From contig JAEZTQ010000051.1 in the NCBI GenBank assembly GCA_023443625.1, forward strand, positions 1 to 15,299: a stretch of DNA of 15,299 bases, given 5' to 3'. This DNA comes from Bacillota bacterium (GTDB lineage Bacteria > Bacillota_A > Clostridia > Lachnospirales > Lachnospiraceae). Made by a program: the position numbers and the translations under genes. The notes below the pieces were generated by a model, which was not told the DNA's origin, did not search any database, and saw nothing but the letters and a program-made list of their open reading frames with translations. Of this stretch, positions 1 through 5,839 are shown piece after piece (the stretch's first letter is position 1; the number at the start of each line of letters is the position of its first letter).

Positions 1-84
1 TGTGGTTGGAGCCTTTCTGAAACCATCAAGTGGTAGGAGCAATGAACCAATCCACAGTGTCTCCAAAAGTATAGCATACAGTCC
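1..84. other. Noncoding left edge with a short inverted repeat
   Basis: I recognise no gene here. The first nine bases (TGTGGTTGG) are nearly complementary to CCAATCCACA at 47-56, with one bulged A, so a hairpin is possible. A second short hairpin is AGTCC (80-84) with GGACT (93-97). A plus-strand frame is open from the window edge to about 118, but its translation resembles nothing I know. The stretch may be what is left after a rearrangement that removed the front of the following gene. Confidence 0.3.
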
Positions 85-495
85 TTGGAGAGGGACTATA
101 AATACTACTACTATATAATACGAGGAACAACAACACAATCAGAAAACACTTCAGTGACAAAAGCTCCAGAACCTACAGTAGCACCTATTGTTGTTACAAC
201 AGATGGCCTATTTGATGAGCTTAATGGCAATGCCTTAAAAGCTTCTAAAACTTACAAAGGACAGTATGTTGAGTTAAAAGGTAAGCTTTCAACTATTGAT
301 AGTTCAGGGGATTATTTCTCTTTGGGTAGTTTAACAAATGACTTTTCATTTGATACAGTTTTATGTAATATCAAAGAGGAACATCTTGACACCGTTATGG
401 AATTTAGTAATGAACAAGAAGTAACAGTTATAGGTACTATAACAGATGTTGGTGAATTTTTAGGGTATACTTTAGAGGTTGAGTTAATCAAATAA
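85..495 (+). pseudogene. 5'-truncated OB-fold (tRNA_anti-like) lipoprotein remnant
   Basis: The last ~100 residues look like the OB-fold, tRNA_anti-like putative lipoproteins common in clostridia. The block starting LFDELNGNALKASKTYKGQY is followed by VELKGKLSTID, a VLCNI strand and a final VTVIGTITDV strand. In that family the OB domain follows a lipoprotein signal peptide and a Thr/Ser/Pro-rich linker. The linker is present (about residues 14-38, rich in T, S, A and P), but the signal peptide and lipobox are missing. They are replaced by an unconvincing start with four Tyr in a row. The first codon is TTG and no ribosome binding site precedes it. I infer a gene that has lost its 5' end, with real homology beginning near position 125. 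A short cytoplasmic protein from TTG is possible but less likely. Confidence 0.6.
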
Positions 496-541
496 TCTTT
501 ATTCTTCGCATAAATAGGTAATCGTAGGGCTATCTTTTTGA

Positions 542-1079
542 GGGCGTAAAATCTTAGGTCGAAATGGTATAGTTATCTGGGGTGATAAAGCAACCGTATC
601 CAATAAAGGAAAAGTTAAAGCTATATCAGAAGTATCTGCTACTATTAAAGCAACAGTCAAAAAGAAAAAATATACTTGTAAAGTAACCGTTTTTTCTAAA
701 CTACTTACTGAAAAAGAGAAAATTAATAATATTACTTATACGGTATCTGAAGCTACTGACAAGCTAATTATCAGGTTTAATGAATAATAATGATTCACAT
801 AATACGCTTAAAGGAATAGAGGTAGATATTATATTGTATTCCCGATGAAGAGTATAATAATAGATTACAAGAATATGAGGTAGATAGTGTTGCAAATGAC
901 CAACAGAAAATGTTGGACTTCACTATCACAAACGATACTGGCATTATAATTGACAGGCTACAAATCCAATGGTTGTTGTTGTTGATATTGTAACTGTTGC
1001 CTTGTATTCATGGCACCAGCCAATGTATATTGACATCCAGTATATAAAAAATTCATTAGATGATACTTTTTGCATTTAA
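542..1079 (+). pseudogene. Frameshifted remnant of an Ig-like (BIG2) surface protein
   Basis: The frame open at 542-787 has no start codon. It encodes the end of a bacterial Ig-like group 2 domain: VSNKGKVKAISEVSATIKA followed by TVKKKKYTCKVTV is the classic BIG2 ending of clostridial surface proteins. The usual run between the Trp and VSNKGKV is shortened (IWGDKATVSNKG), which suggests an internal deletion. Coding-like sequence continues beyond the TAA at 785 only by changing frame: 780-845 (DSHNTLKGIEVDIILYS), then 838-968 (IPDEEYNNRLQEYEVDSVAN, then FTITNDTGIIIDRLQIQ), then 966-1079 (ending at TAA 1077). Those pieces resemble the beta-rich region that follows BIG2 domains in many Lachnospiraceae proteins, but that is inference. 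At least two frameshifts plus the missing 5' end make this a pseudogene. Its tail overlaps the 3' end of the convergent gene at 1056-1385. Confidence 0.6.
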
Positions 1080-1385
1080 TGTGGATGGATTTGCTGCTGA
1101 CTTTCCCAAATCTTCTTTTATTGTATTATCTGGAATTAGAGCTCCTTTTTCCTTTAAAATGCTCATGACTTCTTGCGTATATTCAGGATTAATTTCAATA
1201 AATCTCTCGACAGATTCTTTTGGTGTAAGTACTTCCCGTGATAAATCTGTTGCTTTTACTAAATTAGGTATAACAGCAGTGTTTTCTGTTGCGAATGTTA
1301 CCTTGCCTGAAACAGCGATAACTAAAAGACATATTGCCAATAAAAATGCAAATAATTTGTTGAAGCTTTGAATTAATTTCTTCAT
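1056..1385 (-). CDS. Small secreted protein of unknown function
   Basis: I do not recognise this 109-residue protein. Its N-terminus is a clear Sec signal peptide: MKK, a hydrophobic core from about residue 11 to 26 (LFAFLLAICLLVIAVS), and a probable cut after TFA at residue 32. The mature part is about 77 residues, charged and soluble, with LTPKESVERFIEINPEYTQE as its most protein-like segment. The ATG at 1383-1385 has no good Shine-Dalgarno in front of it, which is unusual in this window. A possible promoter (TTGTAA, 17 nt, TGATAA) lies just upstream and shares a dyad with the divergent promoter at 1423. The C-terminal ~15 residues overlap the BIG2 remnant on the other strand, so the protein may be the N-terminal piece of a longer lost gene. 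Confidence 0.5.
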   Translation of the reverse strand: MKKLIQSFNKLFAFLLAICLLVIAVSGKVTFATENTAVIPNLVKATDLSREVLTPKESVERFIEINPEYTQEVMSILKEKGALIPDNTIKEDLGKSAANPSTLNAKSII

Positions 1386-1416
1386 TTTATATGTAATAAT
1401 TTATCAACTCACTATA

Positions 1417-1430
1417 TTTGTATTTACAAA
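1417..1430. promoter_or_regulatory. Dyad overlapping two divergent promoters
   Basis: TTTGTA-TT-TACAAA is a 6-bp inverted repeat with a two-base centre. It covers the -35 box of the plus-strand promoter at 1423-1451 and the probable -35 (TTGTAA) of the minus-strand gene that ends at 1056. A repressor bound here could control both. This is an inference from position and symmetry only. Confidence 0.3.
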
Positions 1431-1451
1431 TCGAACCATAATATGTATAAT
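1423..1451 (+). promoter_or_regulatory. Sigma-A-type promoter for the small membrane protein
   Basis: TTTACA (1423-1428), a 17-nt spacer and a perfect TATAAT (1446-1451). Transcription would start near 1458, giving a leader of about 50 nt before the 1508 reading frame. The leader contains a 7-bp dyad (TTTTATT at 1473-1479 and AATAAAA at 1485-1491) directly in front of the ribosome binding site. Confidence 0.6.
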
Positions 1452-1507
1452 TTTTCTTAGAATTATTTAAATTTTTATTCTAGAAATAAAAGTTAGGAGA
1501 TGATACT

Positions 1508-1774
1508 ATAAAAAAAATTATACTTGGAAGTGTTTTTATAATATTAAGTGGATTTCTTTATGTAATTGAAAAAACATTGAGCTATTTTAAATGGGCTGTG
1601 GATATATATTTAGTCGCTAATAAAGGATTAAATGAATATAACTCTCAACCAGATCATGTATATATTACAAATAATTTTTATGTATTGTTATTTCTTTTGA
1701 TAGGAATAGGTTTTTATATAAATGCCTATATAAATATTATTAGGAAATCAAATAAGGATTGGTTCAAAAGTTAA
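1508..1774 (+). CDS. Small two-helix membrane protein with apparent ATA start
   Basis: The natural reading frame runs from ATA at 1508 to TAA at 1774 (88 residues). An AGGAG ribosome binding site lies at 1495-1499, eight bases before the ATA. Read this way the N-terminus is (I/M)KKIILGSVFIILSGFLYVI, a typical first membrane helix. A second helix is NFYVLLFLLIGIGFYINAYI, followed by a basic tail (RKSNKDWFKS). The nearest ATG (1500-1502) is out of frame and meets TAA after three codons. The first standard in-frame start is TTG at 1577, which would cut off the first helix and has no ribosome binding site. The simplest readings are a G-to-A mutation of an original ATG, silencing or lowering expression, or genuine rare ATA initiation. 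I do not recognise the family. Confidence 0.5.
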   Translation: MKKIILGSVFIILSGFLYVIEKTLSYFKWAVDIYLVANKGLNEYNSQPDHVYITNNFYVLLFLLIGIGFYINAYINIIRKSNKDWFKS

Positions 1775-1827
1775 AATATTTGAACTGTTAAAAACTGTAT
1801 GATAAAATAAGAATTAAAGATAGTAGC

Positions 1828-2037
1828 TCAAATATTAAGCTCTTTTATGGATAGAGGAGTATCAGGAAAAATAGTTTTCTCAAGTTCGTTGATGCCATAT
1901 TCACTAGAGATAAAGTGCAGTATTTTAAGATTATTGTTCTTGTAACCCTTAATAGTTCTTTCACTTAGCTTACGCATTTGGCAATCAAATAGAAATTCTT
2001 TCAAAACATCTTGATTTAACATAGACAAATCCTGCAT
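1828..2037 (-). pseudogene. N-terminal fragment of a tyrosine recombinase
   Basis: Residues 6-55 (MLNQDVLKEFLFDCQMRKLS, then ERTIKGYKNNNLKILHFISS) match the SAM-like core-binding domain at the N-terminus of phage and XerC/D-type tyrosine recombinases. This domain is normally followed by about 300 residues with the catalytic R-H-R-Y residues, and none of that is present. The homology stops near ELEKTIF and the frame then runs through unrelated sequence to a stop. It is a decayed integrase and marks this region as a former mobile-element boundary. The ATG at 2035-2037 lies inside the 3' arm of the hairpin at 2028-2072 and has no clear ribosome binding site. A second ATG follows five codons later. 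Confidence 0.65.
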
Positions 2038-2072
2038 TCATCACTTGTGTCAGTTGTGATAAATGCAGGATT
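2028..2072. repeat. 17-bp near-perfect inverted repeat beside the integrase fragment
   Basis: The arms at 2028-2044 and 2056-2072 (AATCCTGCATTCATCAC and the complement of AATCCTGCATTTATCAC) pair over 17 positions with an 11-nt loop. The single difference becomes a G-U pair in RNA from the minus strand. It lies at the start of the recombinase fragment and no T-run follows on either side, so it is not an ordinary terminator. It may be a recombinase-related site or a translation-masking hairpin. Confidence 0.6.
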
Positions 2073-2093
2073 AGAAGTACCCTTCATTTTCTA

Positions 2094-2122
2094 TTAAAAA
2101 CTATCCAGTATATCATATCTGG
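2094..2122 (-). terminator. Possible terminator after yebC
   Basis: On the minus strand CCAGATATGATATACTGG (2122-2105) forms an imperfect hairpin and is followed four bases later by TTTTT. The stem is short and A/T-rich, so it would be a weak terminator. It is the only candidate between yebC and the accessory remnants. Confidence 0.35.
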
Positions 2123-2185
2123 TGAACTTTTTTCTCTTACCAAATTGCATAAACCCAGTATTTAAGTCTCTTTCAGCCTTCCCGC

Positions 2186-2914
2186 CTACTCGTCCCAATT
2201 ATGCCACACTTCCTGTACATCATCATCTTCGTCCAGTAGGTCAAGAATTTTGTTCATCATCTTAATATCATTGTCATCCTTAAGTTCCACCCAAGTTTGA
2301 GGAATCATGGAGACATCAGCCTGTGCCATAGGAATCTTAGCTTTCTCAAGATTTTCTCTAACAGTGCTAAAATCATCGGGATCTGTTAGAATCTCAAAAC
2401 TGTCTTCCTCTTCTGCAAAATCCTCTGCTCCTGCATCAAGTACAACCATCATCAAATCGTCGCCCGATAAATCACATTCTTCTTTATCAATGATAATCTG
2501 GCCTTTTCTATCAAACATAAAGGATACACAGCCCTGGGTCCCTACATTACCGTTGCCTTTAGTAAAAGCATTACGCACATTTGCAGCTGTTCTATTCTTA
2601 TTATCAGTAAGTGCTTCCACGATAATTGCTATTCCATTAGGTCCATAGCCCTCATAGGTTACAGCCTCATAATTAACAGCATTTGCATCTCCTGCTGCCT
2701 TTTTGATACTTCTATCAATGGTATCGTTAGGCATATTATTTGACTTTGCCTTAGCAATAATATCCTTCAGACGGCTGTTTGCATTAGGGTCAGCGCCGCC
2801 TTCCTTTACTGCAACTGCAATTTCACGCCCAAGCTTTGTAAAAATCTTACCCTTTGTTGCATCATTTTTTTCTTTTTTATGTTTTATGTTCGCAAATTTC
2901 GAATGTCCTGACAT
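2186..2914 (-). CDS. yebC: YebC/PmpR (TACO1) family protein
   Basis: This 242-residue protein starts MSGHSKFANIKHKKEKNDAT, the hallmark of the YebC family. The family has been described both as transcriptional regulators (PmpR type) and as translation factors related to mitochondrial TACO1. Other conserved segments are the KLGREI helix, GYGPNGIAIIVEALTDNKNR, TAANVRNAFTKGNGNVG and a final AQADVSMIPQTWVEL. Its length is normal for the family. I chose the ATG at 2912-2914 because AAGGAG lies eight to nine bases before it and the family begins at this Met. A start six codons earlier (2932) has no ribosome binding site and adds MIRRII, which is foreign to the family. It has its own promoter (2969-2997) and so need not be cotranscribed with argR. 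The C-terminus is acidic (LDLLDEDDDVQEVWHNWDE). Confidence 0.95.
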   Translation of the reverse strand: MSGHSKFANIKHKKEKNDATKGKIFTKLGREIAVAVKEGGADPNANSRLKDIIAKAKSNNMPNDTIDRSIKKAAGDANAVNYEAVTYEGYGPNGIAIIVEALTDNKNRTAANVRNAFTKGNGNVGTQGCVSFMFDRKGQIIIDKEECDLSGDDLMMVVLDAGAEDFAEEEDSFEILTDPDDFSTVRENLEKAKIPMAQADVSMIPQTWVELKDDNDIKMMNKILDLLDEDDDVQEVWHNWDE

Positions 2915-2968
2915 TATAATTCTCCTTATCACTCTTTGAAACTCTGTTTCTTTTCAATAACCTTAAAT

Positions 2969-2997
2969 ATTCTAACATCTATTGATAGGTTCAGCAA
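2969..2997 (-). promoter_or_regulatory. Promoter for yebC
   Basis: On the minus strand TTGCTG (2997-2992), 17 nt, then TAGAAT (2974-2969) preceded by TGT, an extended -10. It lies about 55 nt upstream of the yebC ATG and fits an independent sigma-A transcript. Confidence 0.5.
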
Positions 2998-3166
2998 GTC
3001 AATTTTTGTAACTAAAATCCCTATAGAGTGCCTGTCACTCATATCAAATCATCCATTCTATGTAAACCTGAGGGGATTAGGAAGTAATAACTTCCTTCCC
3101 GCAAGGTGGCATTCGGTGATTTTAACATTGTAGGACACCCATTCCTATAGTACGGAAAAATGCCTT

Positions 3167-3622
3167 CTAATCAGCATTGATTAGCTTACTCAGTTTCTCC
3201 ATAACTGCTATTGTTTCTTCTGAAGTACGGATTGCACACATAACAGTATCATCACCTGCAATACAACCTACAATACTGCTAATTTGAAGGGCATCCAGGG
3301 CTGCTGCAACTGCCATAGCCATTCCTGGAACCGTTTTTACAACCATTATATTTTGTGCCATATCCATGGATAAAAAGCCATCTTTTAAGACACGGGTGTA
3401 CTTTTCACTCATACCAGTCTCTGTCTTTTGGAGAACAATATATTTTTGCTTACCACCATCTACTGCAATCTTGGTAAGCTTTAACTCTCTGATATCTCTA
3501 GATACTGTAGCCTGAGTTACGTTGTAACCGTCCTGCATCAATCTTTCTGCTAATTCTTCCTGGGTCTCAATATCGTATTTGTTAATTAACTCGATTATTT
3601 TACTTTGCCTGCTGATTTTCAT
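3167..3622 (-). CDS. argR: Arginine repressor ArgR
   Basis: At 151 residues it has the standard length of ArgR/AhrC, the hexameric arginine-sensing repressor of arginine synthesis and activator of its breakdown. The N-terminal winged helix-turn-helix spans about residues 1-65, with the recognition helix at TQATVSRDIRELKLTKI (36-52). The C-terminal oligomerisation and arginine-binding domain covers about 80-150, with the GDDT motif at 123-126, whose two Asp contact arginine. It starts 22 nt after nadK, so it is probably cotranscribed. Its ribosome binding site is weak (GGGTAA), which suggests low translation or coupling. In many Firmicutes recN follows argR directly. Here the next 250 nt hold no gene. 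Confidence 0.95.
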   Translation of the reverse strand: MKISRQSKIIELINKYDIETQEELAERLMQDGYNVTQATVSRDIRELKLTKIAVDGGKQKYIVLQKTETGMSEKYTRVLKDGFLSMDMAQNIMVVKTVPGMAMAVAAALDALQISSIVGCIAGDDTVMCAIRTSEETIAVMEKLSKLINAD

Positions 3623-3644
3623 TATGATTACCCGTACCTTTCAA

Positions 3645-4508
3645 TCAATCTGTGTTATGACTTAACTTAGACCGCAGAATTTCATATATTCCAGTGCGGT
3701 TAAGTTTTACTAATTTTGTATTATACTTAGCTTTTTTAATTAATACCGCATCATCTGTTTGTAAATCGATTCCTGTATTTCCGTCAAAGGAAATAATCGC
3801 TTCTGCTTCCTGTGTCTTCTTACTCTTACCCACAACCACTTTTATGGTATCCTCAGCCGATACTACAATACTTCTTGGGCTCAAGGAATGAGGACATATG
3901 GGTGTTATTACCATAACATCTGCTTTGGGAATAACGATGGGACCCCCTGCTGATAGATTATAGGCTGTTGATCCCGTAGGCGTTGATATAATGACTCCAT
4001 CTCCATGAAAATTATCTACTAGTTCATTGTTTACATATATGCCCAAACTTATTATTCTAGAAAACCCTTTTCTGGTTATTACAACATCATTTAATGCGAA
4101 ATCTTTACAACCATGGTCCTGACTAAGATTATAATTTTTGATGTCCCCTTCAATCATAATTCTACTCTCTATTCGGTAATCATCTGCAAAAAGAAGATCT
4201 AAAGCACTTTCCACATTATGCTTTTCAATCTCTGCTAAAAATCCCAGAGTGCCTAAGTTAACACCTAAGATAGGTACCTCCTGAGTCATTAAATCATTGG
4301 CAGCCTTTATAAGCGTACCATCTCCACCAAGAACAATAGCACAATCTATATTATTTATAATATTATTCCAATTAGAATCCTCTTGCACTTTAGATACGCT
4401 TGATAAATAAACTGTCTTTCCCGCTTTTTCAATATAAGCAGCAATCTTTTTAGTCACAAGGAAATCAATATCCTTTTCTTTATTTGTAATTATCAAAAAA
4501 CGATCCAT
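3645..4508 (-). CDS. nadK: NAD kinase
   Basis: This 287-residue protein phosphorylates NAD to NADP in the cytoplasm, using ATP or polyphosphate. The family signature GGDGT is at residues 61-65, followed by the glycine-rich LGVNLGTLGFLAEI. The ND pair that binds substrate is at 140-141 (FALNDVVI), and GDGVIISTPTGSTAY at 169-183 is the second diagnostic motif. Length and motif order are normal. The ATG at 4506-4508 has GGAG about 11 nt upstream. A promoter-like sequence (4550-4578) and a 14-codon ORF (4591-4635) sit between tlyA and this gene, so it may be transcribed both from the main operon and from its own promoter. Confidence 0.95.
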   Translation of the reverse strand: MDRFLIITNKEKDIDFLVTKKIAAYIEKAGKTVYLSSVSKVQEDSNWNNIINNIDCAIVLGGDGTLIKAANDLMTQEVPILGVNLGTLGFLAEIEKHNVESALDLLFADDYRIESRIMIEGDIKNYNLSQDHGCKDFALNDVVITRKGFSRIISLGIYVNNELVDNFHGDGVIISTPTGSTAYNLSAGGPIVIPKADVMVITPICPHSLSPRSIVVSAEDTIKVVVGKSKKTQEAEAIISFDGNTGIDLQTDDAVLIKKAKYNTKLVKLNRTGIYEILRSKLSHNTD

Positions 4509-4549
4509 GCTGATTACTACTCCTCAACTACATATGGTTAATATTACAA

Positions 4550-4578
4550 AGTTTATCATAGAATTACACAAATTACAA
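4550..4578 (-). promoter_or_regulatory. Possible internal promoter for nadK-argR
   Basis: On the minus strand TTGTAA (4578-4573), 17 nt, TAAACT (4555-4550). It would give a leader of about 35 nt before the nadK start. AT-rich sequence makes chance matches likely. Confidence 0.4.
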
Positions 4579-4590
4579 GCTGTTATCCCT

Positions 4591-4635
4591 TTATTTTGGC
4601 ATAATTTCACATAATATTGGAATAAATATACGCAT
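4591..4635 (-). CDS. Possible 14-residue peptide between tlyA and nadK
   Basis: ATG at 4635-4633 opens a frame of 14 codons (MRIFIPILCEIMPK) ending in TAA. It is preceded by a textbook AGGAG, eight bases from the ATG. That AGGAG overlaps the TAG stop codon of tlyA (TAGGAG), so ribosomes finishing tlyA could re-initiate directly here. It is too short for family recognition. It might be a leader peptide for nadK, a small protein, or a chance ORF. The ribosome binding site and its exact coupling to tlyA are the only support. Confidence 0.35.
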   Translation of the reverse strand: MRIFIPILCEIMPK

Positions 4636-4646
4636 CGATTTATCTC

Positions 4647-5480
4647 CTATTCTTCCGTAAGAGTTGTGTGTGCTTCTTCTACTATTTTGGTTATTTTCTC
4701 AATTGGTATTGTGATACCACTGGGATATTCTAATAAATCATTGCTTGTTATTTTCTTTATCAGATATAATAAATATTCAATATTACCCTCCGGTCCTTTA
4801 ATAGGGGAAAATTCTAGATCCAGGCAGTCAAAACCAATACTTGCAGCATAATTACACACAAGTTCAATGACGTCCTCATGAACCTTCTTATCCCTAACAA
4901 CTCCTTTTTTACCAACCTTCTCCCTGCCAGCTTCAAATTGCGGCTTAATGAGACAAATAATCTCACCTTCTTTATCAAGAAGTTCCCGAACCGGTAACAA
5001 TACCTTTGTCAGGGAAATAAAAGAAACATCTATGGACGCAAAAGCAATCCTATCATTAATCTGATCGGAAGTTAAATATCTGATATTGGTCTTTTCCATG
5101 GAAACCACACGCTCATCCTGACGAAGCTTCCAGGCCAATTGATTGGTTCCCACATCCACTGCATATACCTTATGGGCACCATTTTGCAGCATACAATCAG
5201 TAAATCCTCCCGTGGAGGAACCTACATCCATACATATTTTATCAGTGAGGTTAATTTTATATCTGGCCATTGCCTTCTCAAGCTTTAATCCACCACGACT
5301 AACATATTTTAAGGGATTTTCCTTTACCTCAATAGCAACATCCACAGAAAAAGAACTTCCTGCCTTATCTTCTCTTTGTCCCTCCACAAATACATTACCG
5401 GACATAATAATTGCCTTAGCCTTCTCCCTGGACTCAGCCAAATTCCTATTAACCAATAGAACATCTAATCTTTCTTTCAA
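4647..5480 (-). CDS. tlyA: TlyA-family rRNA 2'-O-methyltransferase
   Basis: This 277-residue protein has an N-terminal S4 RNA-binding domain (about 1-60: RLDVLLVNRNLAESREKAKA) and a C-terminal FtsJ/RrmJ-like Rossmann methyltransferase. The SAM-binding loop is DVGSSTGGFT at 85-94 and is followed by the acidic strand end YAVDVG. DVSFISL (151-157) and LIKPQFEAGR (177-186) are family-specific. Mycobacterial TlyA methylates ribosomal RNA of both subunits. Clostridial and Bacillus members (YqxC) are less studied and are often annotated as hemolysins. The start is TTG at 5480-5478, with GGAAGG about nine bases upstream and no ATG alternative in frame. It is separated from dxs by an unusual 650-nt spacer with a T-tailed hairpin at 5546-5599. 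Confidence 0.92.
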   Translation of the reverse strand: MKERLDVLLVNRNLAESREKAKAIIMSGNVFVEGQREDKAGSSFSVDVAIEVKENPLKYVSRGGLKLEKAMARYKINLTDKICMDVGSSTGGFTDCMLQNGAHKVYAVDVGTNQLAWKLRQDERVVSMEKTNIRYLTSDQINDRIAFASIDVSFISLTKVLLPVRELLDKEGEIICLIKPQFEAGREKVGKKGVVRDKKVHEDVIELVCNYAASIGFDCLDLEFSPIKGPEGNIEYLLYLIKKITSNDLLEYPSGITIPIEKITKIVEEAHTTLTEE

Positions 5481-5545
5481 TGTAAACTTCCTTCCCTACA
5501 TATATCATAAATAAATAGACCCTACTTTGTACTAAAATACTAAAT

Positions 5546-5599
5546 AAAAAAACAGACTCAGGTGATGATAACCAACCAAGTTATAAACAACTCAATCTG
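5546..5599 (-). terminator. T-tailed hairpin upstream of tlyA
   Basis: On the minus strand CAGATT (5599-5594) can pair with GAGTCTG (ending at 5553), one pair being G-U. An inner ATAAC/GTTAT stem lies within, and seven Ts (5552-5546) follow directly. The T-run makes it look like an intrinsic terminator or attenuator, although the outer stem is only six pairs. It lies about 65 nt before the tlyA start codon. It could mark the 3' end of a noncoding RNA made from the dxs-tlyA spacer, or throttle readthrough into tlyA-nadK-argR. Confidence 0.45.
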
Positions 5600-5706
5600 C
5601 TTTCGTGACCTTAAGCATCTTATATAAATAATGTGTTATAAGCATTATCAACTCAAATTAGTAATTAACAAGCTATAAGTTTTTCAAGCTACATGTTATT
5701 TCATGC

Positions 5707-5774
5707 TTCAAGCTGTTTCATTCTTCAAGCTGCTTCATGCTTCAAGCTGTTTCATGCTTCAAGCTACTTCACAA
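5707..5774. repeat. 17-bp tandem repeat, four copies
   Basis: The copies start at 5707, 5724, 5741 and 5758 with consensus TTCAAGCTGTTTCATGC. The first three differ from the consensus by at most two bases and the fourth is diverged (TTCAAGCTACTTCACAA). A degenerate forerunner with an insertion starts at 5683. The period is not a multiple of three and no ORF covers it. Neighbouring copies can pair through AAGC/GCTT, so the array could form a row of small hairpins. Confidence 0.85.
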
Positions 5775-5839
5775 GATAATACTAGTTACAAGTAAAACTG
5801 CAAATAAATACAGAATATAAAGCATCAAGAAGTAAAATA

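Noticed and set aside
1060..1371. Plus-strand ORF of 103 codons opposite the small secreted protein
   Set aside because: It mirrors the minus-strand gene, lacks a ribosome binding site, and its translation shows no family features, while the minus frame has a clear signal peptide.
2307..2939. Plus-strand ORFs opposite yebC
   Set aside because: They are shadows of the strongly conserved yebC frame, with low-complexity Ser/Leu-rich translations.
2936..3133. 65-codon plus-strand ORF between yebC and argR
   Set aside because: No good ribosome binding site, no recognisable family, and it overlaps the yebC promoter and hairpins.
5683..5774. CRISPR array
   Set aside because: The repeats are directly adjacent with no unique spacers, and the unit is only 17 bp.
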